In this document: piece after piece, positions 1-10,600 of the stretch | How the letters are laid out: each line of letters begins with the position of its first letter | Position numbering within the stretch: position 1 is the first letter of the stretch | DNA from: Planctomycetota bacterium | GTDB taxonomy: Bacteria > Planctomycetota > UBA1135 > UBA2386 | Length of the DNA: 39,262 nt | Assembly: GCA_029936315.1 (NCBI GenBank) | Contig: JAPYTD010000004.1 | Coordinates: 1-39,262, forward strand | Direction: 5' to 3' | Program-made: the position numbers and the translations under genes | The notes under the pieces: generated by a model | What the model saw: only the letters and a program-made list of their open reading frames with translations | The model's database searches: none | Told to the model about the DNA's origin: nothing

Positions 1-297
1 TGGCGACGCCGCATCGCACCCGAGGCAGTCATCTGCAGTTTGATCGTCATGCTTTACCTCATCGATAGTCTCGTCAGCGGATTTAAGACGTCGGTCTACG
101 TGCTGATTGCCGGTGGGCTCAGTCGCGTTCCACTGTTGCGAACCGTCGAGGCAGTCAGCTCAAGCCCGAACACGGAAGGCGCTTGCAACCGCGGCATGCT
201 GTTGGCGCATCGTCGCGAATCAGGGTGTTGGAACCACGTGTCCGGTCCGCCAACCTCCCCCCCTTCTTCTTGGTTGCATTCCCGGGATAGCAAGTGA
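1..297 (+). CDS. C-terminal fragment of a membrane protein, probably O-antigen polymerase/ligase-like
   Basis: The frame is open from base 1 to a TGA at 295-297, so this is the 3' end of a gene that starts outside the window. The visible 98 residues contain one hydrophobic stretch (about residues 9-40, including LIDSLVSGF and VYVLIAGGL). A polar tail of about 60 residues follows, with no recognisable motif. A final membrane helix with an 'LIDSL...GGL' pattern is common in O-antigen ligase/polymerase (Wzy/WaaL-type) proteins. The next two genes are export and chain-length proteins, which fits a polymerase here. Its stop overlaps the GTG start of the next gene (GTGA), so the genes are probably translationally coupled. 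The family call rests on one helix and on context, so it is tentative. Confidence 0.5.
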   Translation, partial: WRRRIAPEAVICSLIVMLYLIDSLVSGFKTSVYVLIAGGLSRVPLLRTVEAVSSSPNTEGACNRGMLLAHRRESGCWNHVSGPPTSPPSSWLHSRDSK

Positions 298-1034
298 AGA
301 TTTCTAGTGTGAGATTCATCCGCCATGTGGCGAGTTCCTTTGCCGTTCTCGCTGTGCTTGCGAGCTGCTCAGCAGTGGGCGACTCGATTGTCGACCTTGC
401 ACCGGAGATCAACGCATCACTGGATCGGGCGAATGTGGCCCTTGCAGTCGGAGACACGATTCAGGTCACCTTCCCGTTCAAGAACGAATGGACCCATGAG
501 GCCCGGGTGCGACCCGACGGCTCTGCTTCCTTCCTGTTGATCGACGACGTGAAGGTGGTGGGCCTTTCGCTGGCAGACCTCGACGCCCGACTCACCGCCC
601 TCTATGCCAAGAAGCGCGAAGGTGTTGAGCATATAGAGTTGACGGTCGGTGTAGTTGGCGCCGGTGGTGGATCCACGACGAGTGCAAACCCTGGCTTTTC
701 CATCTACGTGATCGGGGACGTCACGAACCCCGGCCCCATTGTGCTGGCTGGCCGCGCACTCACGCTGCTAGAGGCAATAGGTGCCGCTGGTGGTCCCTTG
801 AAGCCCACCGCGAACTTGCGCAACATCATCCTCGTGCGTCGGTTGGGGCAGTCAGGCGAGATCAGATCCTGGCGGTTGGACGCGGACGTCGACAGGTGGG
901 GTAGCCTGCCGCCGATCTTTCTGCAGCCTCGCGATATCGTATTCGTGCCAAGTACCGCCATCGACGATGTGGACATCTGGGTCGACCAGTACGTCCGGCG
1001 CATGATTCCGTTCCCTTACCTGCTGCGCTATTAG
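294..1034 (+). CDS. Wza-type polysaccharide export lipoprotein (Poly_export + SLBB)
   Basis: Predicted outer-membrane lipoprotein of the polysaccharide exporter, 246 aa. A basic N-terminus and hydrophobic stretch end in a lipobox (LASC, Cys25). Residues of about 50-108 form a polysaccharide export domain (LAVGDTIQVTF, then RVRPDGSASF). Residues of about 135-185 form an SLBB domain (IYVIGDVTNPGPI, LEAIGAAGG). Family members form the ring through which capsule or EPS leaves the cell. The protein is shorter than E. coli Wza (about 380 aa) and seems to carry one SLBB domain, as in many single-SLBB exporters. The start is GTG at 294, overlapping the upstream stop; an in-frame GTG at 309 is an alternative that keeps the signal peptide. 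The co-polymerase gene follows 77 bases downstream. Confidence 0.88.
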   Translation: MKISSVRFIRHVASSFAVLAVLASCSAVGDSIVDLAPEINASLDRANVALAVGDTIQVTFPFKNEWTHEARVRPDGSASFLLIDDVKVVGLSLADLDARLTALYAKKREGVEHIELTVGVVGAGGGSTTSANPGFSIYVIGDVTNPGPIVLAGRALTLLEAIGAAGGPLKPTANLRNIILVRRLGQSGEIRSWRLDADVDRWGSLPPIFLQPRDIVFVPSTAIDDVDIWVDQYVRRMIPFPYLLRY

Positions 1035-1111
1035 GCCATCAAATCCAATTCCTGAATCGGCGAGCCTTAGCAACAGGGCAAGCCAAGTGATCAGATCCTG
1101 TGAAGAGAGAA

Positions 1112-3331
1112 ATGGAAGACAACGAATCGGATTCTGGTTCGATCGAAGCGACCAGCAACATCCTCGCTGTCACGCTGCGTCGGGTCATGCGGTTTCGGCT
1201 GCTCGTTATTTTCGCCGTCGTTCTTGGCAGCGCACTTGGGCTCTTCTACAGCCTGACCATCCCGGATCAGTTTCAGTCGGTGGGCAAGCTTTATGTCCGA
1301 CCTGGGGCGCGTGATGTGATCACTCCTGAAACCGCGTTTTCTGACGATCGAGGGTCGCCGTCACGCGGTGGTGGTTCGCGCGAAGCCGTGCTCAACGAAC
1401 TGCAGGTGTTGTCAGGTCAGCTGTTGTTCGACAAGGTCGTCACTCGCGTTGGTTCTCGCGTGATTTTGGCCCCGTATGACCCCGCCGCTGGCGGCGAGGC
1501 GGTCTCCTGGTACGGGAAGTTCTTAAGCCGCTTCCAGAATTGGTGGTTTGATGAGAGCCGTCAGCCCGCGGCGCCTGTTGGATTCAGCCCGGACAAGATT
1601 GCTGCCATGCGGGTTGAGCAGTCTTTGACCATTGAGCCGGAGTCTGGCACGAACGTCATCGCGTTTTCCTATGTTGCGCATTCGCCTGAAACGGCTCGTG
1701 ACGTTGTGAATGCGGCGCTCGAGTCCGCGCGGGATGTGCACAGCGATGTCGTAGGTACCATGTCTTCGCTGGCTCTGATCGAAGGCGAGATGAAGAAGAG
1801 CGAGCTGATCGCGCGTGCGGCTGAAAAGGCTCTACGCGAGTTTCAGGCCGAAAAGGGCATTTACTCATTTGCCACGGAGTATCCCGCGGTGCTGGCCTAC
1901 GTCGATGAACTCGCTCGCAAGGTCGATGACACTGACCTTCAAATCGGACAGAAGGCTGCGGAAAAGGAAGTGGTCGTCGGGTTGGAACAGATGCGAACCG
2001 ACCAGCGCATCACGCAAGGGGGGGCGAACTTTGTGCTCAACCCTAACTACACAATTCTGGCCAATCGCTTGAATCAGCTGTGGCTGCGGGGCTTCGCGCT
2101 AGAGGATAACAAGCGGGGCATGCCTTCCGGCGATTATCGTAAGCGCAAGGCAGAACTGGCGAGTCTCATTGCGGAGGCCCAAACGAAGGTCGACGGCACG
2201 CCACTTCAGCTGTCAGTCGAAGGCGCCAGCGCGGACAACCCGCTATACGTCAGCATCGCCCAGCGGTTGGATGACCTCACCACGCAGCTGAAGGGTCTGG
2301 GGTCAGTAAAGTCCAAGTCCGAGTCTCTGCTCGTGGCGGCCCGCGCTCGTCTGGCCGAGTTTCAGGAGTTTGCACCCATGAGCCGCACACTCGAACTCGA
2401 CGCGCAGCAAAAGCGCACCACCGCGGACGGCCTCATCGAGACTGTGACCAAGATGAATACCGTGCAGCGGCTCGAGAAAGTCAACCTGAGCAGCGTGAAG
2501 ATCTTGCACCCGGCCACTTACGAGCCGCGTAAGGTCGCACCGCGCCGCGAACTGGTCGTGTTGTTTGGGGCGGCCCTCGGTGCAGCGCTCGGTGTCGCCT
2601 TCGCCCTGTTTTTGGCACGCTGCGATAAGAAGGTGCGCGGCCGTGAGGATCTGGTGCTGCTGGGAGTCCCGGCAGAGACCGTGTTGCGTCCGCAGCGCAA
2701 AAAGGCAAAATTGCCGTCGCTGCTGCCGCCAGCTCTTGCTGGGGTAGGGGGGGATCTGCCGCTGTTCTGGGCGTCAATGCCATATGACCGGAAGGCGACT
2801 GGCGGGATCAAGGTGGCGTTCGTGCCGTGCGCATCGGGTATCGATGCAGGGCGCGCCGCTGCAACGTTCGCAATCGGCCTTGCCGCCTACGCAGGGGAGC
2901 GTGTCGCTTACGTTTCCTGCGTCCAGGGCGAGACTTGGTTGGCGAGTCGTTTGGAGATCACAGCGCAAGTCGGTTGGAGTGATGTTCTGGCTGGTGGACA
3001 CGAGCTTGAGGACGCCCTCGTTTCGACCTCTGTGTTCGCACTGTCCTACTTGGCGGTTGGATCCCAGGTCGACATGGCACCACACCCGATGGTGGGCATG
3101 GGCTTTGCGGCCCTGCTGGAGGAATTGGCTGGCAGTCACCGTTTCGTGATCGTCGAGCTGCCTGATCTGGCGTCCACGCCAGGCTCACGTGTCGTGCTGG
3201 GCGTGGTCGACGCGGTGGAGCTTGTGGTCCACAACGCACAAACCCGGAAGGAGCAGGTCGCTTACGCGGTGGCGGCGGTGCAAGGATCGGGGGCGCGATT
3301 GCTGGGCGCCGTGCTGCAAGACAAGAACTAG
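1112..3331 (+). CDS. Wzz/GNVR chain-length co-polymerase with degenerate BY-kinase-like domain
   Basis: Inner-membrane polysaccharide co-polymerase, 739 aa from the ATG at 1112. That start has a purine-rich AAGAGAG just upstream; a GTG at 1100 would add four residues. Order: TM1 at about residues 27-48, a Wzz-type periplasmic domain, a long helical region (about 225-460), TM2 at about 480-503, then a cytoplasmic P-loop-like domain (about 560-739). In active tyrosine autokinases this last domain has a GKS/T Walker A, an Asp-rich A' motif and a Tyr-rich tail. Here the Walker A position reads SGIDAGRAAA (no GK), the A' position reads VAYVSCVQGE (no Asp pair) and the protein ends QDKN with no tyrosines. 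It therefore probably does not phosphorylate and may act structurally. Its stop overlaps tail-to-tail with the next gene in the palindrome CTAG. Confidence 0.85.
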   Translation: MEDNESDSGSIEATSNILAVTLRRVMRFRLLVIFAVVLGSALGLFYSLTIPDQFQSVGKLYVRPGARDVITPETAFSDDRGSPSRGGGSREAVLNELQVLSGQLLFDKVVTRVGSRVILAPYDPAAGGEAVSWYGKFLSRFQNWWFDESRQPAAPVGFSPDKIAAMRVEQSLTIEPESGTNVIAFSYVAHSPETARDVVNAALESARDVHSDVVGTMSSLALIEGEMKKSELIARAAEKALREFQAEKGIYSFATEYPAVLAYVDELARKVDDTDLQIGQKAAEKEVVVGLEQMRTDQRITQGGANFVLNPNYTILANRLNQLWLRGFALEDNKRGMPSGDYRKRKAELASLIAEAQTKVDGTPLQLSVEGASADNPLYVSIAQRLDDLTTQLKGLGSVKSKSESLLVAARARLAEFQEFAPMSRTLELDAQQKRTTADGLIETVTKMNTVQRLEKVNLSSVKILHPATYEPRKVAPRRELVVLFGAALGAALGVAFALFLARCDKKVRGREDLVLLGVPAETVLRPQRKKAKLPSLLPPALAGVGGDLPLFWASMPYDRKATGGIKVAFVPCASGIDAGRAAATFAIGLAAYAGERVAYVSCVQGETWLASRLEITAQVGWSDVLAGGHELEDALVSTSVFALSYLAVGSQVDMAPHPMVGMGFAALLEELAGSHRFVIVELPDLASTPGSRVVLGVVDAVELVVHNAQTRKEQVAYAVAAVQGSGARLLGAVLQDKN

Positions 3332-4290
3332 GAGGCCCTGGAGCCGAACCAGAAGTTGTGTCGGATGAAGTCCGACAGAAAGCGAGGAGGGCCGTTGTAT
3401 GGCTTCCGTCGAAGGCCCCGAAGCACGTGGTAGCCCGCGCGCGCCAATACGAAAGTGACGTCCGTAGCGATCTTGTACAGGCGAGTGTGATGCTTCTTGT
3501 AGTAGCGCGATCGTGACTCGAACCAGTAGGCGGGCGTGCGCGCGGGACGGCGGTCGCGGACCGTCACTCCCGTGCTTTGCCCGACGAGGTGTACCACTCG
3601 GCTCTGCGGCACATACCAGGACGTGATGCCGAGGCCGTCGGCGCGTCGCGTGAAGTCTAGTTCTTCAAAGTACAGGAAGTAGTCCTCGTCGAACGGGCCG
3701 ACCTTCTCGAACACATCGCGGCGCACCAGCATACAGGCGCCTGAGAGCCAGTCGATTTGGTGGGGTGTGTCGACGAGTGGTGGGCAGGTTATACGTTTGC
3801 GCAACAGCCGCGTAACGAGTCCTAGCTTGAGCGCCTCGTCGAGTGTGTTGGCAATGCTGGGGAAGCGGAATCGCGAATGCTGCACTGTGCCGTCGGCGTC
3901 TTCGAGACGGCTGCCAACCAAGCCAACGCCTGGATTCGCTACCAGATAATCAACCAGCGCGCTGATGGCCCCTGGACGCGCATAAGTGTCGGGGTTCAGA
4001 AGCAGAAACGCATCCGGAGGATTCGCAGTAGCGAGGGCCGGTTGCACGCCCGCGTTCACTCCATAAGCGAAGCCGCCGTTCCTTGGCATGGGCAGAATCT
4101 GGACCCAGTCTTGCCATTTGGCAATCGCTACGGCTGCGCGCAATTCCTTGACGGAGTCGTCGCCGCCAGGATTGTCGACGACGGTTACGCAAAGCTGCGG
4201 ATGTGTCAGCCGTTCTTGGGCGAGCGATTCAAGGCAGGCAGAGACCAACTCTGCTGTCTTGTAATTGACTATGACAACGAGGACTCGCAA
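3328..4290 (-). CDS. GT2 family glycosyltransferase (rhamnosyltransferase-like)
   Basis: Predicted cytoplasmic glycosyltransferase, 320 aa, adding a sugar to the lipid-linked EPS repeat unit. The GT-A fold begins directly (VLVVIVNYKTAELV). VVDNPGGDDS marks the nucleotide-binding region, FLLLNPDTYA carries the metal-binding NPD motif, and DWLSGACMLVRR plus FDEDYFLYFEELDFTRR form the acceptor and catalytic-base region. This pattern is typical of the dTDP-rhamnosyl transferase-like branch of GT2, but donor specificity cannot be read from the sequence. It is on the minus strand between plus-strand genes. It converges with the co-polymerase gene (4-base stop overlap) and diverges from the PKS gene across a 342-base intergenic region. 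Confidence 0.88.
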   Translation of the reverse strand: MRVLVVIVNYKTAELVSACLESLAQERLTHPQLCVTVVDNPGGDDSVKELRAAVAIAKWQDWVQILPMPRNGGFAYGVNAGVQPALATANPPDAFLLLNPDTYARPGAISALVDYLVANPGVGLVGSRLEDADGTVQHSRFRFPSIANTLDEALKLGLVTRLLRKRITCPPLVDTPHQIDWLSGACMLVRRDVFEKVGPFDEDYFLYFEELDFTRRADGLGITSWYVPQSRVVHLVGQSTGVTVRDRRPARTPAYWFESRSRYYKKHHTRLYKIATDVTFVLARAGYHVLRGLRRKPYNGPPRFLSDFIRHNFWFGSRAS

Positions 4291-4632
4291 GGGGGTCGTC
4301 AGACTGGCTGGCTAAGAAGCAGGCGAAGGTTGTAAGGGCATAGGCTCACCGCCGATTCCCTGCGCTTGTCTTGAGTAGCCGTGACCGTGGCACGCTGCAA
4401 GGTCTCACACGGGCACAGACCCTCTTCGTTTTCGAAGCGCGGTAGAATCCACCCATTCTTGATGCTCTCTAGAGTGTTCGCCAACAACGTCTTCTGTTAC
4501 CCTGCAGAGAAGTTGTATCGGTGCATGTAGCGGCGCAGATGCCGCTCAGAATCCCTACCCGGGAGGGTTCGGAACCTGAAGACTTCTCGCCGTCTGCAGA
4601 TCGCCATTGCTTCCTCCTGATAGCAAGACGCA
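4291..4632. promoter_or_regulatory. Divergent intergenic region between GT2 gene and PKS gene
   Basis: This 342-base stretch separates two genes that start in opposite directions, so it should hold promoters for both. I see no convincing gene in it. A short perfect hairpin lies at 4424-4437 (CTTCG, TTTT loop, CGAAG). I cannot identify a clear -35/-10 pair or a known operator. No strong Shine-Dalgarno sequence precedes the PKS start. The regulatory role is inferred from gene orientation only. Confidence 0.4.
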
Positions 4633-7600
4633 GTGAACCACGATATCGCAGTGATTGGCATGGCTGCGCGCCTGCCAGGCGCCGCCACGGTAGCCGACTA
4701 TTGGCGCAATCTAGCCGCTGGCACCGAATCGGTGCGTACGTTTACGGATGATGAGCTACTCGCCGCCGGGGTGTCTCCGCGGGTACTAAAAGATCCGCGC
4801 TACGTGAAGTCCGGTGTCGTTCTTGACGGCCTTGCTGAGTTCGACCCGGAGTTCTTCGGCTTCAGCCCGAAGGAAGCGGCGATCCTGGATCCTCAACACC
4901 GGCAGTTTCTCGAATGCGCATGGGAGGCGCTCGAGGATGCGGCCCATCCGCCGGAGCGGTTCCCCGGACCGATCGGAGTCTTTGCTGGATGCGGCATGGG
5001 CGGCTACTTCTCCTTCAACGTGCTGCGCAATCGCCAGCTGATGGATGAGGTGGGGCTGTTCTTGCTGCGCCATACTGGCAACGACAAAGACTTTCTGAGC
5101 ACGAGGGTTTCGTATTGCTTCGACTTGAAGGGGCCGAGCGTCAACGTGCAAACGGCATGCTCGACGTCGCTCGTTGCGATCCACCTCGCGAGCCAGAGTT
5201 TGTTGAGTGGCGAGTCCGATATGGTTTTGGCCGGCGGTGTCACCCTCGAGGTTCCGCATGGTCGCGGCTACATGTTTACCGAGGGGGAGATCCTCTCGCC
5301 GGACGGCCATTGCCGCGCCTTCGATCATCGTTCTCGCGGCACGATCTTCGGTAGCGGGACTGGGGTTGTCGTATTGCGCCGCCTCGAGGATGCATTGGAA
5401 GATCGCGACCATATCTACGCGGTGATCAAGGGCTCTTCGATCAACAATGACGGTGCTGGCAAGGTTGGCTACCTGGCGCCTAGCGTCGATGGGCAAGCCG
5501 CCGCGATCGCCGAAGCGCAGACGCTTGCGGACGTAGACCCGAAAGACATCAGCTATGTCGAGTGTCATGGTACGGGCACCGAGATCGGCGACCCGATCGA
5601 AGTCTCGGCGTTGAACCAAGCGTTCGCGGCTGCCAAAGAACGTCAGTTCTGTGGCATTGGCTCCGTCAAGACCAACATCGGCCACCTTGATACGGCGGCC
5701 GGCGTTGCCAGCTTCATCAAGGTCTGTCTCGCGCTGCACCACGAGGCCATCCCGCCGACGATCAACTACGAAGCGCCGAATCCGCTGATCGACTTTGAGC
5801 GCAGCCCGTTCTTCGTGAACGATCGCTTGCGCCCATGGCCTCGCAGCGGCAAGCCGCGCTTTGCCGGGGTCAATTCGCTCGGCGTCGGTGGCACCAATTC
5901 GCACGTCATCCTGGGCGAAGCTCCAGCTCCGTCTGACGTGAAGAAGCCGGATGAGGCAGCGCCTTGCCTACTGGTCTGGTCCGCGCGGAACAATCGCTCA
6001 CTAGACGAATACGCGCGCCGGCTGTCCGCGTACCTGCGCGCGGAGCCGAACACGGGGCTCGTTGACGTCGCCAGTACCTTGGCCTACGGCCGGCATGCGT
6101 TCGACCGTCGGCGTACAGCTGTTTGTCGAGATCGTGACGAAGCGCTGCGAATCCTTGAAGGTGAAGAACCGCGGCGCGTTCACACACACACCGCGACCGA
6201 CGCAGCGAAGGTAGTCTTCCTGTTGCCTGGAGGTGGCGCGCAGTATCGGCACATGGGTAAGGGACTGTACGAGTCTGATCCCGTGTTTCGCGAGCACGTC
6301 GATCGTGGACTGTCGTTGCTCGAAGGCGAGCTGGACGTGGACCTGCGTGAGGTGTGGCTCGGCGAAGCCATGACCGATGCGGAAGTCGAGAGCGTCTTCG
6401 ACCGTCCTTCGGTGCAGCTCCCGGCCATCTTCCTGGCCGAGTATGCGCTGGCACAAAGTTGGTCCGCCAGAGGCGTCACGCCAAGTGCACTGATTGGTCA
6501 TAGTCTCGGTGAGAACACGGCGGCTTGCATTGCCGGAGTGATCTCGTTCGCGGACTGCCTGCGATTGGTCTCCCTGCGTGGCCGTCTATTCGAACGCATC
6601 GTCGGTGGTGGCATGATCAGCGTGCCCTTGGCCGCTGACGAATGCTCCGCGCACTTGTCAGGCAATCTGGACCTTGCGGTCGTAAATGCCCCCGGTCTGT
6701 GTGTGGTGTCCGGTCCCAATGAAGAACTGGATGCTCTGGCTGCGAAGCTTGCCGAGTCGGAGATTGAAGTGCAGCGGGTCGGAATTGCGATTGCTGCACA
6801 TTCGAGATTGCTGGAGCCGATCCTCGCCGACTTTGGAGCGTTCCTCCGCAGTCTCCAACTGCACCGACCGCAGATCCCGTTCTTGTCGAATCGCACGGGT
6901 GACTGGATTACGGATGAGCAGGCAATGGATCCCCAATACTGGGTCGACCATCTGCGCAATACCGTGCATTTTGGGGAAGGTATCGAGGTCTTGTTGCGCG
7001 ACAAGGCGAACGTCTTCCTCGAAGTTGGGCCGGGCCGCACGCTGAGCTCTTTGTGCCGTCAGCAGGCCGCCTGGAACGTTGACCGAAATGCGATCCCGAC
7101 GCTGCGTCACCCCGATGAGCACATCGACGACGCGGCCTACCTTGTCGGCGCTTGTGGTCGCTTGTGGGCCTCGGGTGTTGAGATGTCGTTGGAGAGTCTC
7201 ATTGACCCCGAACGGCCGCGCCTGTCATTGCCGACCTACGCATTCCGGCATGCGAGCTATTGGGTTGAGGCAGATGAGGAGGGCTCCGCCGGTGGCGATG
7301 AGTCGACGGCGGCGACGGACCGCGTCGACGATGTGACGCAGTGGTTGTGGATGCCGCAATGGACGCGCACCGAGGCCCCTGCCACGGACAAGGTTTCCGG
7401 TGGCACCTGGGTTGTGTTTGTCGACGGACTGGGCATCGCCAGGCGCGTGATCACGCGCTTGCGCGAGCAGCAGGTCGATGTGGTCGAGGTCCATCTTGGC
7501 GATTCGTATCGTTCGCTTGGGCAAGGCAAGTACGCGCTGGCACCGGAACTCGGTCGCGAGGGGTATGACGCGCTACTTCTGGACCTTGCCGCGAATGGCA

Positions 7601-10600
7601 AGCAGGTCCAGGGAGTGATGCACGCATGGTTGTTGACTGCTGATCGGAGCTTCCGACCGGGCTCTAGCTTCTTCCATCGTTGTGAGGAACAGGGCTTCTA
7701 CTCGCTCTTCTTCCTGGCTCAGGCGCTTGGCGGCGAAGAACTGGCCGAAGCGTTCCGACTGGTTGTTCTGACCAATGACACGATTGGTCCCGAGAACGAT
7801 TCACCGTGCCCCGAGAAGGCGACCGTGATCGGCCCCTGTCTTGTCATGCCTCGCGAGCTGCAGGGCTTGGCGAGCGCGTTGGTAGATGTTCGCCTGCCGA
7901 AGAGGTTGCGTAGCCGCCGAGGTCGCGAGGCTTTGGACCAGATTGCCGTGACGGTGGAGCGCGAGTTGGCGGCCACTGAGCAGGGGCTGTTTGCTCTGCG
8001 TGGCACCGACCGCTGGTCGCTCGGATACGAGCAGCGAGAATTGCCTGCCGTGGTGGCTTCGGGTACCGGAGGTGCAGCCGAGGACATGTTGCCGACGAAA
8101 CTGCGTGATCGTGGTACGTATCTGATCACCGGTGGTCTAGGCGGTGTTGGGTCTTTGGTTGCCGAGTGGTTGGCGCGCAAATGCCACGCTCGTCTTGTGC
8201 TCGTGGGGCGGCGTGAGTTACCAGCGCGTGACTCTTGGGACTCGCACTTGGCCAACGTCGGCGCCGACGATGCCGCAGGGCGGGCGATCCAAAAGGTGCG
8301 CTTGCTCGAATCGTTCGGAGCCGAAGTGATTGTTGGTAGTGCTGACGTCGCGAACGTCGCCCAGATGCGGGCGGTCGTCGAATTGGTGCACGAGCGATTT
8401 GGAGCCATCCACGGTGTGTTCCACGCAGCTGGTGTGATCCAGGACGAACTGCTTGCCAACAAGGAGCAAGCGACCGTCGAGCGCGTCATGACTCCCAAGG
8501 TTCAGGGCGCCCTCGTTCTGGAAGAAGTCCTCGGCTCGGAACCGTCGGACTTCATGGTTCTCTTCTCGTCGACGAGTTCGGTGCTCGGACCTCCTGGGCA
8601 GATCGATTACGTCGCCGCGAACGCATTCCTCAACGCGCTGGCACGCAGGCGTTCGACCGCCGGCCAGCCGACCGTAGCTATCCAGTGGGGCGTCTGGAAT
8701 CGCGTCGGCATGACAGCCGTCAACGAGGCGGATAGTAGCAGTGCGGGCGGTCGTCCAGAAACCGTCAGTGAGCCGATGTTCCAAGAGCTCGTGCGCATCG
8801 GGGCCGAAGAGGTCGTGCTGTCCGCACGCTACGCGAGCGATGCGATGTGGTTGCTCGACCAGCACCGTACGATTGATGGTCACGCGCTCGTGCCGGGCAC
8901 CGGTTTTGTCGAGATGACGGCTGAGTCGCTTGCTGCCATTGGCGAGAACGGCCCCTTCGAAGTAAGGGACCTATACTTCTTCCGTCCGCTACATGTGCCG
9001 GATGGTGAGAGTCGTCAGGTGCTGGTCAAGCTACGTCGCAGCATCGAGGGCTACGAATTCCAGGTGCAGAGCGAAAGCATGCTCGACGATGGTTCGCGTG
9101 GTTGGCAGACGCACGCCCAGGCGCGCCTCTTACTGCACGCCATGACCGTGCCGGAATCCGTGGATCTGCACGTTGTTGAAGCAGCATGCCAAGATCGACG
9201 CGAGCCGGACGGGCAGGGGCGCGATTGGCTGCCATCCCCGCAGGAAGCGCATTTGCACTTTGGGCCACGATGGCGGGTGGTGCGTGAGTTGCGCTACGGA
9301 CCGAGTCAGGCGCTCGCGAGAATTGCGCTGGACCCTTCGTTTGACGCCGACATCGAGCAGTACCGCTTACACCCGGCGACGTTCGATCTCGCTACGGGTT
9401 TTGCGATGGAGTTGGTCCCGGGCTACGACGCCACCAGTTTGTGGGTGCCTTTGACCTACCGGAGCATCCGCGTTTTCGACCGCTTGCCACGCGCATACCA
9501 CAGTTGGGTGCGACGGTGTGAGCCCGTGAGTTCGGGCGGCGACATCGTCAGCTTCGATCTTGTGTTGTGCGACGACGACGGCCGCGTGCTCGTGGAAATC
9601 GAGGGCTTTCAGATCAAGCGCCTTGAGGTTGGCCAAGCGTTTGCGTTGGCGCCGGTGCCAACGCGTGCCGATCTTGGCTTGTCCGATGGTCCGCAGCGAG
9701 GTGGTAGTTCTGCTGCCGAGCAGTTGTTGGCCGAGAACATTCAGAAGGGCATCCTGCCGGATGAGGGCATGGAAGCGTTGGCGCGCTTGTTGTCTCGAGA
9801 CCTGCAGCCTGAATGCCTGGTGTCCTCGGTGCCCTTGTCTGGGTTGCTTGCCGAACTCGACCGGGCGCAGGTTCCGGTGGCGGCTGGGGGAACTCGCTTT
9901 GCTAGGCCCGAGCTCGACAACGAATACGTGGCGCCGCGCGACGACATCGAACAGACGCTTGTTCGTTTCTGGGAGGAATTGCTCGGCATTGATTCAATCG
10001 GAGTCGAAGACGATTTCTTCGCCCTCGGCGGTCACTCACTCATTGCCGTTCGCCTGTTCGCCAAGGTCAAGAAGACGTTCCGCATCGACTACGCGATGTC
10101 GGTGTTGTTTGAGGCGCCAACGATTAGCCTGTGTGCCGAGATGCTTCGTCGCGACGGCGTGGCAAGCGGTTCCGCTCCCGCCGCCGCTGTTGAGGCGCCG
10201 AAGAGTCGCTACCGGCACCTGGTTCCGATGCATCCGGGCAAGGGCGCTTCGGGAACTGCCTTCTTCTTGGTCGCCGGCATGTTCGGCAATGTGCTGAACC
10301 TTCGCCATCTCGCTCAGCTCGTCGGTACCGATCGACCCTTCTACGGTTTGCAAGCGCGTGGCCTGTTCGGCGACATGGAGCCGCACGTCAACTTCGAAGA
10401 GACCGCGCGCGACTACCTAGAGGAGGTTCGCGCGGTGCAGCCACACGGGCCCTATCTGCTCGGTGGGTTCTCTGGCGGCGGGATCACGGCCTACGAGATG
10501 GCGCGTCAGTTAAGGGGTGCGGGAGAAGAAGTGGCCATGCTCGTCTTGCTAGACACCCCGCTGCCGACCAAGGGCGTTGTTGGTCGAGGAGACCGCCTGA

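Noticed and set aside
4786..5904. A 372-codon open frame antisense to the KS domain
   Set aside because: The KS motifs on the sense strand are complete; the antisense product resembles nothing.
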